In this document: positions 26,511 to 35,966 of the stretch, one piece after another
Layout of the letters: every line of letters begins with the position of its first letter
How positions within the stretch are numbered: the first letter of the stretch is position 1
Source of the DNA: CANHEE01 sp049316985
GTDB taxonomy: Bacteria; Bacteroidota; Bacteroidia; Chitinophagales; Saprospiraceae
Direction: 5' to 3'
Length of the DNA stretch: 64,000 nt
Assembly (NCBI GenBank): GCA_049316985.1
Contig: JBMOJB010000002.1
Span: 1-64,000 of the forward strand
Program-made: the position numbers and the translations under genes
Notes under the pieces: model-generated
Told to the model about the DNA's origin: nothing
The model's database searches: none
The model's input: only the letters and a program-made list of their open reading frames with translations

Positions 26511-27794
26511 ATGGCTCATATTGAGTTGATTATGCCCAAAATGGGTGAAAGTATTATAGAAGCAACCATACTTCGATGGGTCAAAAATGTGGGAGACAAA
26601 GTTGCGATGGATGAATCTATTCTGGAAATTGCAACAGACAAAGTGGATTCAGAAGTGCCATCGCCGGTGGATGGAGTAATCAGAGAAATTCGATTTAAAG
26701 AAAATGATGTCGTGCCTATTGGTACAATCATCGCCATAATTAGTACCGACGCTGCTGAAATTGCTCAGCCGACTCCTTCTACAGAGCCGAAAGCAGAAAA
26801 AATGGCAAGCGAAACTCTGGCAGTTTCTACTTCTACGACTATTCAGCAAGAGAATTTTGCGGATAGCCAGCGTTTTTACTCTCCGTTAGTGAAAAGTATT
26901 GCCAAGCAAGAAAATCTGGCATTTAATGAATTGGAGAATATTGCAGGTAGTGGTGCAGAAGGTAGAGTTACCAAAAAAGACATCATCGGTTACCTCGAAA
27001 ACAGAAACAGTTCCGCTGCACTGAGTAGTCCCGTTTCCAAGCCTGCGGCTGCAGCCTTTGTCGCTCCGGCAGTAAGTGTGAGTGGAAACGTTGAAATTAT
27101 AGAAATGGACAGAATGAGGAAACTCATTGCGGACAATATGGTCATGTCGAAGCATGTTTCACCACATGTGACTTCATTTGTAGAATGTGACGTGACGAAT
27201 ATGTTCAACTGGCGCTCTAAAGTAAAAGGTGAATTCGCGAAAAAATACAATGAGAATATAACGTTTACTCCGATCTTCATAGAGGCGGTAGCTAAGGCAA
27301 TCCGAGATTTCCCGATGATTAATGTTTCAGTAGATGGAACAAAAATTATCCTTCGTAAAGATGTAAATATCGGAATGGCTGCAGCGTTGCCTTCCGGCAA
27401 TCTGATCGTGCCAGTCATCAAGGGAGCTGATCAGTTGAATCTGGCAGGTTTGACACGTCAGGTAAATGACTTCGCTGTCCGTGCCCGTGCCAATAAATTG
27501 AAGCCCGATGAGATTCAAGGCGGAACATTCACCTTAACAAATGTGGGTACTTTCGGAAATGTGATGGGTACTCCTATCATTTACCAGCCGCAGGTTGCGA
27601 TAATGGCCACCGGTGCCATTAAGAAAAAACCGGCAGTTATTGAAACAGAATATGGCGACGTCATTGCCATTCGCCAGATGATGTTTTTGTCTTTAAGTTA
27701 TGACCACCGTATCGTCGATGGTTCGTTGGGAGGATCTTTTCTTCGTCGTGTCGCTGATTATCTGGAGCAATTTGACCCCAATAGAGATGTATAA
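26511..27794 (+). CDS. Dihydrolipoamide acyltransferase (E2 of a 2-oxo acid dehydrogenase complex)
   Basis: A 427-residue E2 component that carries acyl groups on a lipoyl arm and transfers them to coenzyme A. The single lipoyl domain (residues 1-80) has its lipoylated Lys44 in EIATDKVDSEVPS. A Pro/Ala/Thr-rich linker leads to the E1/E3-binding domain (YSPLVKSIAKQENLAFNELE, then GRVTKKDI), a second linker, and the catalytic domain ending with LSLSYDHRIVDGSLGGSFL, where His and Asp of HxxxDG are catalytic. One lipoyl domain and the overall length fit the succinyltransferase or branched-chain types; which 2-oxo acid complex it serves cannot be settled. E1 and E3 genes are not adjacent. It has its own promoter and terminator. 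Confidence 0.92.
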   Translation: MAHIELIMPKMGESIIEATILRWVKNVGDKVAMDESILEIATDKVDSEVPSPVDGVIREIRFKENDVVPIGTIIAIISTDAAEIAQPTPSTEPKAEKMASETLAVSTSTTIQQENFADSQRFYSPLVKSIAKQENLAFNELENIAGSGAEGRVTKKDIIGYLENRNSSAALSSPVSKPAAAAFVAPAVSVSGNVEIIEMDRMRKLIADNMVMSKHVSPHVTSFVECDVTNMFNWRSKVKGEFAKKYNENITFTPIFIEAVAKAIRDFPMINVSVDGTKIILRKDVNIGMAAALPSGNLIVPVIKGADQLNLAGLTRQVNDFAVRARANKLKPDEIQGGTFTLTNVGTFGNVMGTPIIYQPQVAIMATGAIKKKPAVIETEYGDVIAIRQMMFLSLSYDHRIVDGSLGGSFLRRVADYLEQFDPNRDV

Positions 27795-27818
27795 ACTATA
27801 ATTTCACTTGAAATACCT

Positions 27819-27857
27819 TGCCCTTCAGAGAAACCCTATTCTCTGTGGGGCATTTTT
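27819..27857 (+). terminator. Rho-independent terminator after the E2 gene
   Basis: TGCCC...AGAGAA pairs with TTCTCT...GGGCA, with a small internal loop, followed by TTTTTATTT. Confidence 0.85.
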
Positions 27858-28134
27858 ATTTGTTGTTGTGCCCGGTAAATGCGCTAATTTCAATTGATTA
27901 AAATTGCTATCGATAGATTTTTTATTTGTTGCTTCTTCAATTATACGCTAAACACTTTATTGATTGCAAAATTCAAACAATCGGAGTGATCAACAAAGCG
28001 CCAAACAATGAGACTATTTTTGTGTTTCGCTTGAAAAAAATAAGTAAAATTACATTAAGTGCACAAAAAACCATCCTTTTTGATTTTTTTGACGTATAAT
28101 AGGTGCTAATCATAAAAATATTTACAAATCAATA
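27858..28134. other. AT-rich intergenic region upstream of asnS
   Basis: The space between the E2 terminator and asnS shows no gene, no repeat and no clear TAnnTTTG box. A promoter for asnS must lie here, but I cannot place it. Confidence 0.5.
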
Positions 28135-29589
28135 ATGGTAAAAAGAAATGAAATTGCTTCCTTGTTAAAAGGAGAGCATATAGGAAAAGAAGTAATCGTA
28201 AGAGGATGGGTGCGGTCTTTTCGCAACAACCAGTTCATGATCCTTAATGATGGGTCAACGTTTCATAGCATTCAAATAGTGGTAGATCACGAAAATACAG
28301 ATCCTGCCACCATCAAAAGGATTACCGTGGGTGCTGCTGTCGGTGTTACTGGCACTTTACTTGAATCACAAGGAAAAGGTCAGAAATACGAAGTGTCTGC
28401 CAGCAGTATCGAAATATACGGAGACTGTGATCCGGAACAATATCCGCTTCAGCTAAAAAATAGACCCAGTCTGGAATACCTCCGAGAAATCGCACACCTG
28501 CGTTTCAGAACCAACACTTTCGGCGCAGTATTTCGGGTGCGCCATGCCATGGCGTTCGCTATTCACAAATTCTTCAACGACAGAGGTTTCTATTATCTGA
28601 ATACGCCAATTGTGACTGCTTCAGATGCCGAAGGTGCAGGAGAAATGTTTCGGGTAACGACCTTAGATATGGACAATCCTTCGCGAACAGCCGATGGCGC
28701 AATTAATTTTAGCGACGACTTTTTTGGAAGGTCTGCCAATCTTACCGTATCCGGACAGTTGGAAGCAGAGTTGGGAGCCATGGCACTTGGGAAAGTGTAC
28801 ACTTTTGGTCCGACTTTCCGCGCGGAAAATTCAAACACTACTCGGCATTTAGCTGAATTCTGGATGATTGAACCAGAGGTGGCTTTCGCAGATTTGGAAG
28901 ATAATATGGATCTGGCAGAGGCATTGTTGAAGTATTGCATTCGATACGCCTTAGACAATTGTGCGGATGATCTTGAGTTTCTGGCACAGCGTCTCGCAGA
29001 AGAAGAGAAGCAAAAACCTCAGGCAGAAAGAAGTGAAATGGGTTTGCTTGAAAAGTTAAACTTTTGTTTGGAAAACGATTTTGAAAGGCTGACCTATACC
29101 GCAGCAATTGATATTCTTAAAGCTTCCAAACCCAATCAGAAAAAGCAATTCAAGTACCTGATTGAAGGATGGGGTGCCGACTTGCAATCTGAACATGAGC
29201 GTTACCTGGTTGAAAAGCACTTCAAAAAACCTGTGATCTTGACCAATTATCCTGCCGATATTAAAGCATTCTACATGAGGCAAGATGAGGCGGTGGATGC
29301 TGTACCCGGACCAACGGTATCAGCTATGGATATCTTATTTCCGGGAATCGGTGAGATCGTAGGCGGTTCTCAAAGAGAAGAAAGACTGGATAGGCTAGTT
29401 CGGCGGATGAATGAAATGCATATACCCACTGAAGAAATGTATTGGTATTTAGACACACGCAGGTATGGAGCTTGCCCGCATGCAGGATTTGGACTCGGTT
29501 TCGAACGAATGATTCTGTTTGTTACCGGCATGACAAATATACGTGATGTAATTCCTTTTCCGCGTTTTCCCGGTAATGCAGATTTCTGA
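28135..29589 (+). CDS. asnS: Asparaginyl-tRNA synthetase
   Basis: A 484-residue class IIb synthetase charging tRNA-Asn. The N-terminal OB-fold anticodon-binding domain contains VIVRGWVRSFRNNQFMILND. Class II motif 2 appears as TFGPTFRAENSNTTRHLAEF, followed by WMIEPEVAF; motif 3 is GFGLGFERMILFVTGMTNIR near the C-terminus. The EGAGEMFRVTTLD insertion and the NTTRHL-EFWM-E pattern separate it from AspRS. Length is normal for Bacteroidota. It is a single-gene unit upstream of the rimP operon. Confidence 0.98.
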   Translation: MVKRNEIASLLKGEHIGKEVIVRGWVRSFRNNQFMILNDGSTFHSIQIVVDHENTDPATIKRITVGAAVGVTGTLLESQGKGQKYEVSASSIEIYGDCDPEQYPLQLKNRPSLEYLREIAHLRFRTNTFGAVFRVRHAMAFAIHKFFNDRGFYYLNTPIVTASDAEGAGEMFRVTTLDMDNPSRTADGAINFSDDFFGRSANLTVSGQLEAELGAMALGKVYTFGPTFRAENSNTTRHLAEFWMIEPEVAFADLEDNMDLAEALLKYCIRYALDNCADDLEFLAQRLAEEEKQKPQAERSEMGLLEKLNFCLENDFERLTYTAAIDILKASKPNQKKQFKYLIEGWGADLQSEHERYLVEKHFKKPVILTNYPADIKAFYMRQDEAVDAVPGPTVSAMDILFPGIGEIVGGSQREERLDRLVRRMNEMHIPTEEMYWYLDTRRYGACPHAGFGLGFERMILFVTGMTNIRDVIPFPRFPGNADF

Positions 29590-29661
29590 TAATCTTTCAG
29601 AACTCCAAATTGTTGCTTAGAAAAAAAATAAAAAAAATCACTTGTATACCAATATTTTAAG

Positions 29662-29669
29662 TATCTTTG
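29662..29669 (+). promoter_or_regulatory. Bacteroidota -7 promoter box of the rimP-nusA-infB operon
   Basis: TATCTTTG followed by C. Transcription would begin near 29676, so the longer reading frame opening at 29671 cannot be the start of rimP. Confidence 0.7.
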
Positions 29670-29690
29670 CTTGAGATTTTGGCTCAAAAG

Positions 29691-29722
29691 AAGAGGGAAC
29701 ACGAACATGTTCCCTCTTTTAT
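29691..29722 (+). promoter_or_regulatory. Leader hairpin of the rimP operon (possible attenuator)
   Basis: AAGAGGGAAC (29691-29700) pairs perfectly with GTTCCCTCTT (29709-29718) around an eight-base loop, directly followed by TTATTTA. It sits 15 bases after the predicted transcription start and about 20 bases before the rimP ATG. The shape is that of an intrinsic terminator, which would let the operon be regulated by read-through. Confidence 0.6.
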
Positions 29723-29739
29723 TTACAGGAATTCAGATA

Positions 29740-30219
29740 ATGGCGACAGTTGAACAAAAAATAGAAAAACTCCTATTAGAAAAATTTTCAGATACGGATT
29801 TTGCAGATTGCTTTGTGATTGAAATAAAACTTGGCGTAAGCAATAAACTGGAGGTATTTGTAGATGCAGATAATGGTATTGATTTTGGAAGATGTCAAAA
29901 GCTGAGCCGCTATCTGGAAGCTACTTTGGACACAGAAAAATGGCTGGGGGAAACATATATTTTGGAGGTTTCATCGCCTGGCCTCAGTAGACCGCTAAAG
30001 TTTTTACGGCAGTATGCCAAACATATTGGACGAGATTTGGAAATAAGCAGCAATGATGGAACTATAACGGAAGGTGAGTTTGTTTCCTTGGAAAATGATG
30101 TTATCAGTCTTCAATATGAAGAGAAAAGAAAAGAAGGTAAGAAGAATATCAAAGAAATGAAAATAGTGCCAATCCCTTTTTCTGAAGTTAAGAAAGCAAT
30201 GGTGAAAATTAAATTTTAA
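29740..30219 (+). CDS. rimP: Ribosome maturation factor RimP
   Basis: A 159-residue protein needed for maturation of the 30S ribosomal subunit. The start MATVEQKIEKLL at 29740 is preferred over in-frame ATGs at 29671 and 29707, because the promoter and leader hairpin overlap those. Family features are VSNKLEVFVDADNGIDF, CQKLSRYLEATLD, YILEVSSPGLSRPL and a C-terminal Sm-like part ending PIPFSEVKKAMVKI. Length is normal. It is the first gene of the rimP-nusA-infB operon, conserved in most bacteria. Confidence 0.95.
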   Translation: MATVEQKIEKLLLEKFSDTDFADCFVIEIKLGVSNKLEVFVDADNGIDFGRCQKLSRYLEATLDTEKWLGETYILEVSSPGLSRPLKFLRQYAKHIGRDLEISSNDGTITEGEFVSLENDVISLQYEEKRKEGKKNIKEMKIVPIPFSEVKKAMVKIKF

Positions 30220-30291
30220 AATATTGCATAGGTAGTCGGCTATATACTTTTATAATACCGACAAACAAAAACTAATAATAAAGTAATTCGA

Positions 30292-31542
30292 ATGATTAAT
30301 TTAGTTGAAACTTTTTCAGAGTTTAATGACATCAAAAACATTGACCGCCCGGCAATGGTGCGTGTTTTGGAAGATGTATTCCGTACTTTGATTAAGAAAA
30401 AATTTGGGTCTGACGAAAATTTTGATGTAATCGTTAATACACAAAGCGGAGACCTTGAATTGTGGCGCGTACGAGAAATTGTGCCGGATGGTGAAGTTTC
30501 TGATGAAAATAAGCATATTTCGATTTCAGAAGCAATTGCTATTGACTCTGACTACGAAGTGGGTCAGGAATGCTACGAACAATTGCACCTGGATGATTTT
30601 GGCCGTCGCTCTATTTTAGCCGCACGTCAGACTTTGGTATCCAGAATTATGGAACTTGAAAAAGATGATGTTTACAAGAAATACCACGATCGAATCGGTG
30701 AACTGGTTACTGCAGAAGTAAGTCAGATCATGAAGAAGGAAATCCTGGTGCTAGACGATGCAACAGGGCACGAATTGGTGCTTCCACGAACTGAAATGAT
30801 AAAAGGGGATTTCTATCGTAAAAATGAAATGGTTAGGGCCATCATCAAAAAAGTAGAAATGAAAAATAATACGCCGTCTGTTGTACTCTCCAGAATCGAC
30901 CCATTATTTTTGGAAAGATTGCTAGAGCAGGAAGTTCCTGAAATTGAAGATGGTGTTATAACAATCAAGAATATTGTCCGCCAACCAGGTGAAAGAGCCA
31001 AAGTGGCAGTAGAGTCTTCAGATGATCGCATCGATCCGGTTGGAGCTTGTGTGGGTATGAAGGGTTCCAGAATTCATGGAATCGTTCGTGAACTTAGAAA
31101 TGAAAACATCGACGTTATCAATTATACGAGTAATGAAGCGTTGTTCATTCAACGCTCTTTGACACCGGCTAAAGTCAGCAATGTTAATATTGATTTTGAT
31201 AAAAATCGTGCTTCTGTATTTTTAAAATCTGATCAAGTATCTCTTGCTATTGGAAAAGGTGGTTTGAATATTAAACTGGCCAGCAAATTAACAGGATTTG
31301 AAATTGATGTTTTCCGCGAAGATCAAGAGATTGAAATTGACGATGTTGATATCGACGAATTCTCAGATGAATTGGATTCTTGGGTGATTGATGCACTCAA
31401 AGGGGTAGGACTTGACTCTGCAAGAAGTGTATTGGCCTTATCCAAGGAAGAATTAATGCGTCGATGTGATTTTGAAGAGGAAACTGCAGACGATATTTTG
31501 TCTATCCTGGCTGAGGAGTTTGATGAAACGGAAGAATCATAG
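30292..31542 (+). CDS. nusA: Transcription termination/antitermination factor NusA
   Basis: A 416-residue RNA polymerase-binding factor controlling pausing, termination and antitermination. The N-terminal polymerase-binding domain is followed by an S1 domain (GELVTAEVSQIMKKEILVL), two KH domains (DPVGACVGMKGSRIHGIV and VSLAIGKGGLNIKLASKL with the GxxG loops) and an acidic C-terminal helix-hairpin-helix region ending in EEFDETEES. Length is normal for Bacteroidota. It lies 72 bases after rimP and about 150 bases before infB. Confidence 0.97.
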   Translation: MINLVETFSEFNDIKNIDRPAMVRVLEDVFRTLIKKKFGSDENFDVIVNTQSGDLELWRVREIVPDGEVSDENKHISISEAIAIDSDYEVGQECYEQLHLDDFGRRSILAARQTLVSRIMELEKDDVYKKYHDRIGELVTAEVSQIMKKEILVLDDATGHELVLPRTEMIKGDFYRKNEMVRAIIKKVEMKNNTPSVVLSRIDPLFLERLLEQEVPEIEDGVITIKNIVRQPGERAKVAVESSDDRIDPVGACVGMKGSRIHGIVRELRNENIDVINYTSNEALFIQRSLTPAKVSNVNIDFDKNRASVFLKSDQVSLAIGKGGLNIKLASKLTGFEIDVFREDQEIEIDDVDIDEFSDELDSWVIDALKGVGLDSARSVLALSKEELMRRCDFEEETADDILSILAEEFDETEES

Positions 31543-31694
31543 GAAGTGAAAACCTTACTGTTGCATTCAATGTGACTGTTTGGTTGGACCTATAACAACT
31601 TTTACAATTGCTAAAAGGTGACCTTAAAGTTGCCTGAATATATTGCTGGGGTATGCCCTTGAGGCTGCCTTTTTACCACATTTTAAATTTTTGA

Positions 31695-34600
31695 ATGTCA
31701 AAATTATTATTTAAAGTAGCAAAAGAACTCAATGTAGGGACGGGTACTATCGTCGAACACCTAAACAAGAAGGGATTCGAAATCGATAATAAACCGAACG
31801 CAAAGGTTACGGATGAAATGTTTAACGAACTGACAAAGCAGTTTCAGGCTTCTATCATGGAGAAGGAAAAAGCTGATCAGATTGTTATTGGTTCCCGGCC
31901 AATGCATCAACCTCAGTTGCAGAAGAAAGAAATTCCTACACCGGTCTTCAACAGAGATAAACCGGTTCTGGGAATTTTAAATCAGCATGCTGCTACTAAC
32001 ACACCTCCAGTTTCTGTAGTTGTCGAGGAACCTGCTACTCCGACAGCTGAACCTCAGCCTGAGCCGGTTGTTTTACCTGTAGTTGAAATTGAAATGCCGG
32101 TTCAGCCATCTGTAGCTCCTGAAGTAGAAGCGCCAATTATCACTGCAAATGAAGATACTCATGAGCGAGTAAAAATGACACTGAGAGGCACCAAGGTGCT
32201 CGGTAAAATCGATCTGGATAGAAAGAAACCTCAGCAAAAAGTGGCACCTGTCAAAGTGGAAGAAAAAGAGGAAGCTATTGTTGAGGTCAAGTCAACTCCT
32301 GTTGTCGAACAAACGCCTGTTGTTGAGCGGAAAGTAGTAGAGACGCCATCGGCTGATGAACCGGAAGTTGTTGTTGTTGACCCCAACGCCCCTGATATGT
32401 ACCGTGCAGATACACCTACATTAAAAGGGCTAAAAATCCTGGGTAAAATTGACACCGATAAATTTGACAAATCTGCCGCTATCCGTAAAAAGGAAAGAGA
32501 CAGAAAGAAAGATATTAAGGACGGAATTATCAAAGCAGTTCCAGGTGTGGATACACCGGGAACTGAAAGTGAAGAGGCTGCTAAACGTAAGCGCAAGCGC
32601 AAAAAAGTTACTGCTAAACCTTTAACACAAGACTCAATAAAAGATATTGGTCAAGGTAATGCTCAAAACAGAGGCCCAGCCGGTTCAGGATCCGCTCCCA
32701 ATAGAACAGGTCCTCAACGACCTGGTTCAGGACAAGGTGTTAATCGCCCCGCTGCAGGAGGTCCTGCCCGCACCTCTGCAAATGGTCCTGCAAGACTTAC
32801 ACCCAACAGCCGAGGAGCCGGAGGTAAAGAAGCTCCAAAAGAAGTTTCTCAAAAAGAAATTGAAGATAAAATCAAGGCTACTATGGCACGTCTTTCCGGT
32901 GGTGGAAAGAACAAACGCCAAAAGATTCGCCGTGATAAGCGACTAGATAGAAATGAACGCCGCGAACAGGCTGAAATGGCTGCAGGTGAAATGAAAACAC
33001 TGCAGTTGACTGAATTCGTAACGGTTTCGGAATTGGCCAGTTTGCTGGATGTCTCAGTGACAGATGTCATTATGACTTGTATGAATCTGGGCGTAATGGT
33101 ATCCATAAACCAGCGGCTTGATGCAGAAATAATCGAATTTGTTTCCAATGAATTCCATCATGAGGTGGAATTTATCAATGCAGAGGATCAGATCGAAATG
33201 GAGGATGTGATTCCGGATGCTGAAGAAGATCTACTCCCGAGAGCACCAATAGTAACCGTGATGGGTCACGTTGACCATGGTAAAACTTCCTTGCTGGATC
33301 ATATCCGCAAAGCAAACGTAGCATCAGGTGAAGCAGGTGGAATCACGCAGCATATTGGAGCCTATGAAGTCAAGCTGGACAGTGGAAAACGAATTACTTT
33401 CCTGGATACTCCCGGTCATGAGGCGTTTACTGCCATGCGTGCCAGAGGAGCAAAAGTAACAGACGTAGCGGTAATTATAGTTGCTGCAGATGATAATATC
33501 ATGCCGCAAACTCGCGAAGCAATTGCGCACGCAACTGCCGCACAAGTTCCTATTATTTTTGCAATCAATAAAATAGACAAAGCCGGAGCAGATCCTGAAC
33601 GAATCAAAAATGAATTGGCTCAAATGAACTTTCTTGTCGAGGATTGGGGTGGAAAATACCAATCTCAAGATATTTCAGCAAAAAAAGGGACTAATATTGA
33701 CCTACTACTAGAGAAAATATTACTGGAAGCAGAAATTCTGGACCTCAAAGCAAATCCTAATAAAAAAGCCAATGGTACAGTAATCGAAGCTTCCCTGGAT
33801 AAAGGAAGAGGCTACGTTACAAAATTATTGGTACAGGAAGGTACTTTGGAAGAAGGAGAACCACTGGTTGCAGGCGAGTTTTCAGGTAGAGTGAGAGCAA
33901 TGTTCAACGAAAGAGGTCAGCGGGTAAAAACTGCCGGTCCTTCAACGCCGGTCTTAATACTTGGTTTGGGTGGTGCACCGCAAGCAGGCGAGAAATTTAA
34001 AATTGCCGCAAATGAGTCAGAAGCTCGACAAATTGCATCAAAAAGAGCGCAGATTTCCAGAGAACAAGCGAACAGGGCTTCTAAACGAATCTCTTTAGAT
34101 GAAATTGGACGTCGTTTGGCTTTGGGAAGTTTCAAAGAATTAAAGTTAATCATCAAAGGTGATGTGGATGGATCGGTCGAGGCATTAGCAGATTCATTGA
34201 TCAAACAATCAGTGGCCAGTATTCAGGTCAATGTCATTCACAAAGCTGTAGGACAGATTATTGAGTCCGATGTATTGTTGGCATCTGCCTCTGACGCCAT
34301 TATCATCGGTTTCCAGGTGCGTCCGTCTATTGGTGCCAGAAAGATCGCCGAGCGCGAAGGGGTTGAAATCAAATTGTACTCAGTCATTTATGAGGCAATT
34401 GATGAGATTCGTGCGGCTATGGAAGGTATGCTTGAACCTACCAAAGAAGAAAAGGAAACAGCTCAAGTGGAAGTTCGTGAAGTTTATAAAATTTCAAAAG
34501 TGGGTACCATTGCCGGATGTTATGTACAGGAAGGAAAACTATTCAGAAACAACTTCATTCGCGTTATTCGAGATGGTATTGTAGTGTTCCCTAACCGTGA

Positions 34601-34766
34601 AGGCCAAAACGGTAAGATAACATCATTGAAGCGTTTCAAGGAAGATGTCAGAGAAGTACGTCATCAGATGGAATGTGGAATTATGATTGATGGATTTAAT
34701 GATATTCAGATTGGAGATATTATTGAAGCTTACGAGATTATTGAAGTAAAGCAAAAACTGAAATAA
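31695..34766 (+). CDS. infB: Translation initiation factor IF-2
   Basis: A 1023-residue GTPase that brings initiator tRNA to the ribosome. The N-terminal IF2_N domain (LLFKVAKELNVGTGTIVEHL) is followed by a long low-complexity linker rich in Pro, Val, Glu and Lys, including a Gly/Pro/Arg/Asn stretch near residues 320-380. The G domain has G1 GHVDHGKTSLLD (about residue 523), G2 GGITQHIGAYEV, G3 DTPGHEAFT, G4 NKIDK and G5 SAKKG. Domains II-IV follow, ending VKQKLK. The long linker explains the length, which is usual for the phylum. It is the last gene of the operon and is followed by a terminator at 34809-34850. Confidence 0.98.
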   Translation: MSKLLFKVAKELNVGTGTIVEHLNKKGFEIDNKPNAKVTDEMFNELTKQFQASIMEKEKADQIVIGSRPMHQPQLQKKEIPTPVFNRDKPVLGILNQHAATNTPPVSVVVEEPATPTAEPQPEPVVLPVVEIEMPVQPSVAPEVEAPIITANEDTHERVKMTLRGTKVLGKIDLDRKKPQQKVAPVKVEEKEEAIVEVKSTPVVEQTPVVERKVVETPSADEPEVVVVDPNAPDMYRADTPTLKGLKILGKIDTDKFDKSAAIRKKERDRKKDIKDGIIKAVPGVDTPGTESEEAAKRKRKRKKVTAKPLTQDSIKDIGQGNAQNRGPAGSGSAPNRTGPQRPGSGQGVNRPAAGGPARTSANGPARLTPNSRGAGGKEAPKEVSQKEIEDKIKATMARLSGGGKNKRQKIRRDKRLDRNERREQAEMAAGEMKTLQLTEFVTVSELASLLDVSVTDVIMTCMNLGVMVSINQRLDAEIIEFVSNEFHHEVEFINAEDQIEMEDVIPDAEEDLLPRAPIVTVMGHVDHGKTSLLDHIRKANVASGEAGGITQHIGAYEVKLDSGKRITFLDTPGHEAFTAMRARGAKVTDVAVIIVAADDNIMPQTREAIAHATAAQVPIIFAINKIDKAGADPERIKNELAQMNFLVEDWGGKYQSQDISAKKGTNIDLLLEKILLEAEILDLKANPNKKANGTVIEASLDKGRGYVTKLLVQEGTLEEGEPLVAGEFSGRVRAMFNERGQRVKTAGPSTPVLILGLGGAPQAGEKFKIAANESEARQIASKRAQISREQANRASKRISLDEIGRRLALGSFKELKLIIKGDVDGSVEALADSLIKQSVASIQVNVIHKAVGQIIESDVLLASASDAIIIGFQVRPSIGARKIAEREGVEIKLYSVIYEAIDEIRAAMEGMLEPTKEEKETAQVEVREVYKISKVGTIAGCYVQEGKLFRNNFIRVIRDGIVVFPNREGQNGKITSLKRFKEDVREVRHQMECGIMIDGFNDIQIGDIIEAYEIIEVKQKLK

Positions 34767-34808
34767 TGATTGGGTAAGAAATTTTTCCGACGCAATCATC
34801 TATTGCCA

Positions 34809-34850
34809 AAAAAAATGCTCAGCAGTAATTCAACTGTCTGAGCATTTTCT
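34809..34850. terminator. Bidirectional terminator between infB and pyrD
   Basis: AATGCTCAG (34814-34822) pairs with CTGAGCATT (34838-34846), with an A-run on the left and TTTTCTTTT on the right, so it can serve both converging transcripts. Confidence 0.8.
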
Positions 34851-34904
34851 TTTAAGGACACTGATTGTGATGTGCTGGTTTTATTTTTTTTTGCAAACTG
34901 ATAA

Positions 34905-35942
34905 TCAATTATCGTTCATTGAATTTAGAATTTCCTTCACCAGGTTTGGACCCTCATAAATCAATCCGGTATACACTTGAAGTAAATCTGCTCCGGCTTT
35001 CAATTTTTCTGCTGCATCTTTGCCGTTACGTATACCTCCGGCGCCAATAATTACCACATTCGCGGATAATTGAGCACGCAAAAAGCGGATAACTGCCGTA
35101 CTTCTATCTCTTAAAGGATTGCCACTTAATCCTCCTGCTCCAATTTTATCCAGTGTTTGAGCGCTGGTTTTCAAGCCGCTGCGATTCACTGTGGTATTGG
35201 TTGCGATAATTCCGGCAATTGCAGTTGACTTTACGATTTCTACAATGTCAGTTAACTGCTCGTTGTTCAAGTCTGGTGCAATTTTTAATAAAATAGGCTT
35301 TGGATTTGATTTCTCCAGATTGATTTTCTGCAGATAAGTTAAAAGTGTCGTGAGCGGTTCCTTGTCTTGCAGTGCACGCAGGTCCGGTGTATTGGGTGAA
35401 CTGACATTAACTACAAAATAGTCCGCATATGGGAAAAGTTTTTCAAAGCAGTAAATATAATCTTCCAGTGCCTGGTCATTAGGGGTTGTTTTGTTTTTCC
35501 CAATATTAATGCCCAGGATAAGATCCTTTGGTTTGCCTTGTTTTTGCAATCTTTCAGCTAACTGGTCAGCTCCTTTGTTGTTAAAGCCCATCCGATTGAT
35601 CAGTGCTTCATCGGCTGGTAATCGAAACAATCGAGGAGTTGGGTTGCCGTCTTGAGCTTTTGGGGTAACGGTTCCGATTTCGATAAATCCAAAACCTAAG
35701 GCAGTCATCGTGTGGTAATAAATTCCGTCTTTGTCAAATCCTGCAGCAAGTCCAATAGGGTTGCTGAAGGTTAAGCCCATTAATTTTATTTTCAAATTTT
35801 CTTGCTTTGATACATACATTTTTCGAAAAACGAGCGGTACCAGAGGTATTGCCATTGCCATTTGGAATAAATGCATGGTAATTTTATGAGCCAATTCGGG
35901 ATCGAAAAGAAATAAAATTGGCTTTATTATAGTTTTATACAT
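34905..35942 (-). CDS. pyrD: Dihydroorotate dehydrogenase (quinone), class 2
   Basis: A 345-residue flavoenzyme oxidising dihydroorotate to orotate in pyrimidine synthesis, passing electrons to the quinone pool. The N-terminal amphipathic segment (FLFDPELAHKITMHLFQ) for membrane association marks class 2. The FMN barrel shows IGLAAGFDKDGIYY, ALGFGFIEIGTVTPKAQDGN, RLFRLPADEALINRMGFNN and VNVSSPNTPDLRALQ, where Ser in NVSSPNT is the catalytic base. IIGAGGIRNGKDAAEKL and YTGLIYEGP form the C-terminal phosphate site. It follows the ABC-F gene by 24 bases and is probably cotranscribed with it. Confidence 0.97.
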   Translation of the reverse strand: MYKTIIKPILFLFDPELAHKITMHLFQMAMAIPLVPLVFRKMYVSKQENLKIKLMGLTFSNPIGLAAGFDKDGIYYHTMTALGFGFIEIGTVTPKAQDGNPTPRLFRLPADEALINRMGFNNKGADQLAERLQKQGKPKDLILGINIGKNKTTPNDQALEDYIYCFEKLFPYADYFVVNVSSPNTPDLRALQDKEPLTTLLTYLQKINLEKSNPKPILLKIAPDLNNEQLTDIVEIVKSTAIAGIIATNTTVNRSGLKTSAQTLDKIGAGGLSGNPLRDRSTAVIRFLRAQLSANVVIIGAGGIRNGKDAAEKLKAGADLLQVYTGLIYEGPNLVKEILNSMNDN

Positions 35943-35966
35943 ATTTAACTTGATAATTAAACTCCA

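Noticed and set aside
32231..32602. 123-codon minus-strand frame inside infB
   Set aside because: It arises from the low-complexity Val/Glu/Pro/Lys linker of IF-2 and encodes a Ser/Thr/Leu-rich sequence without any feature.
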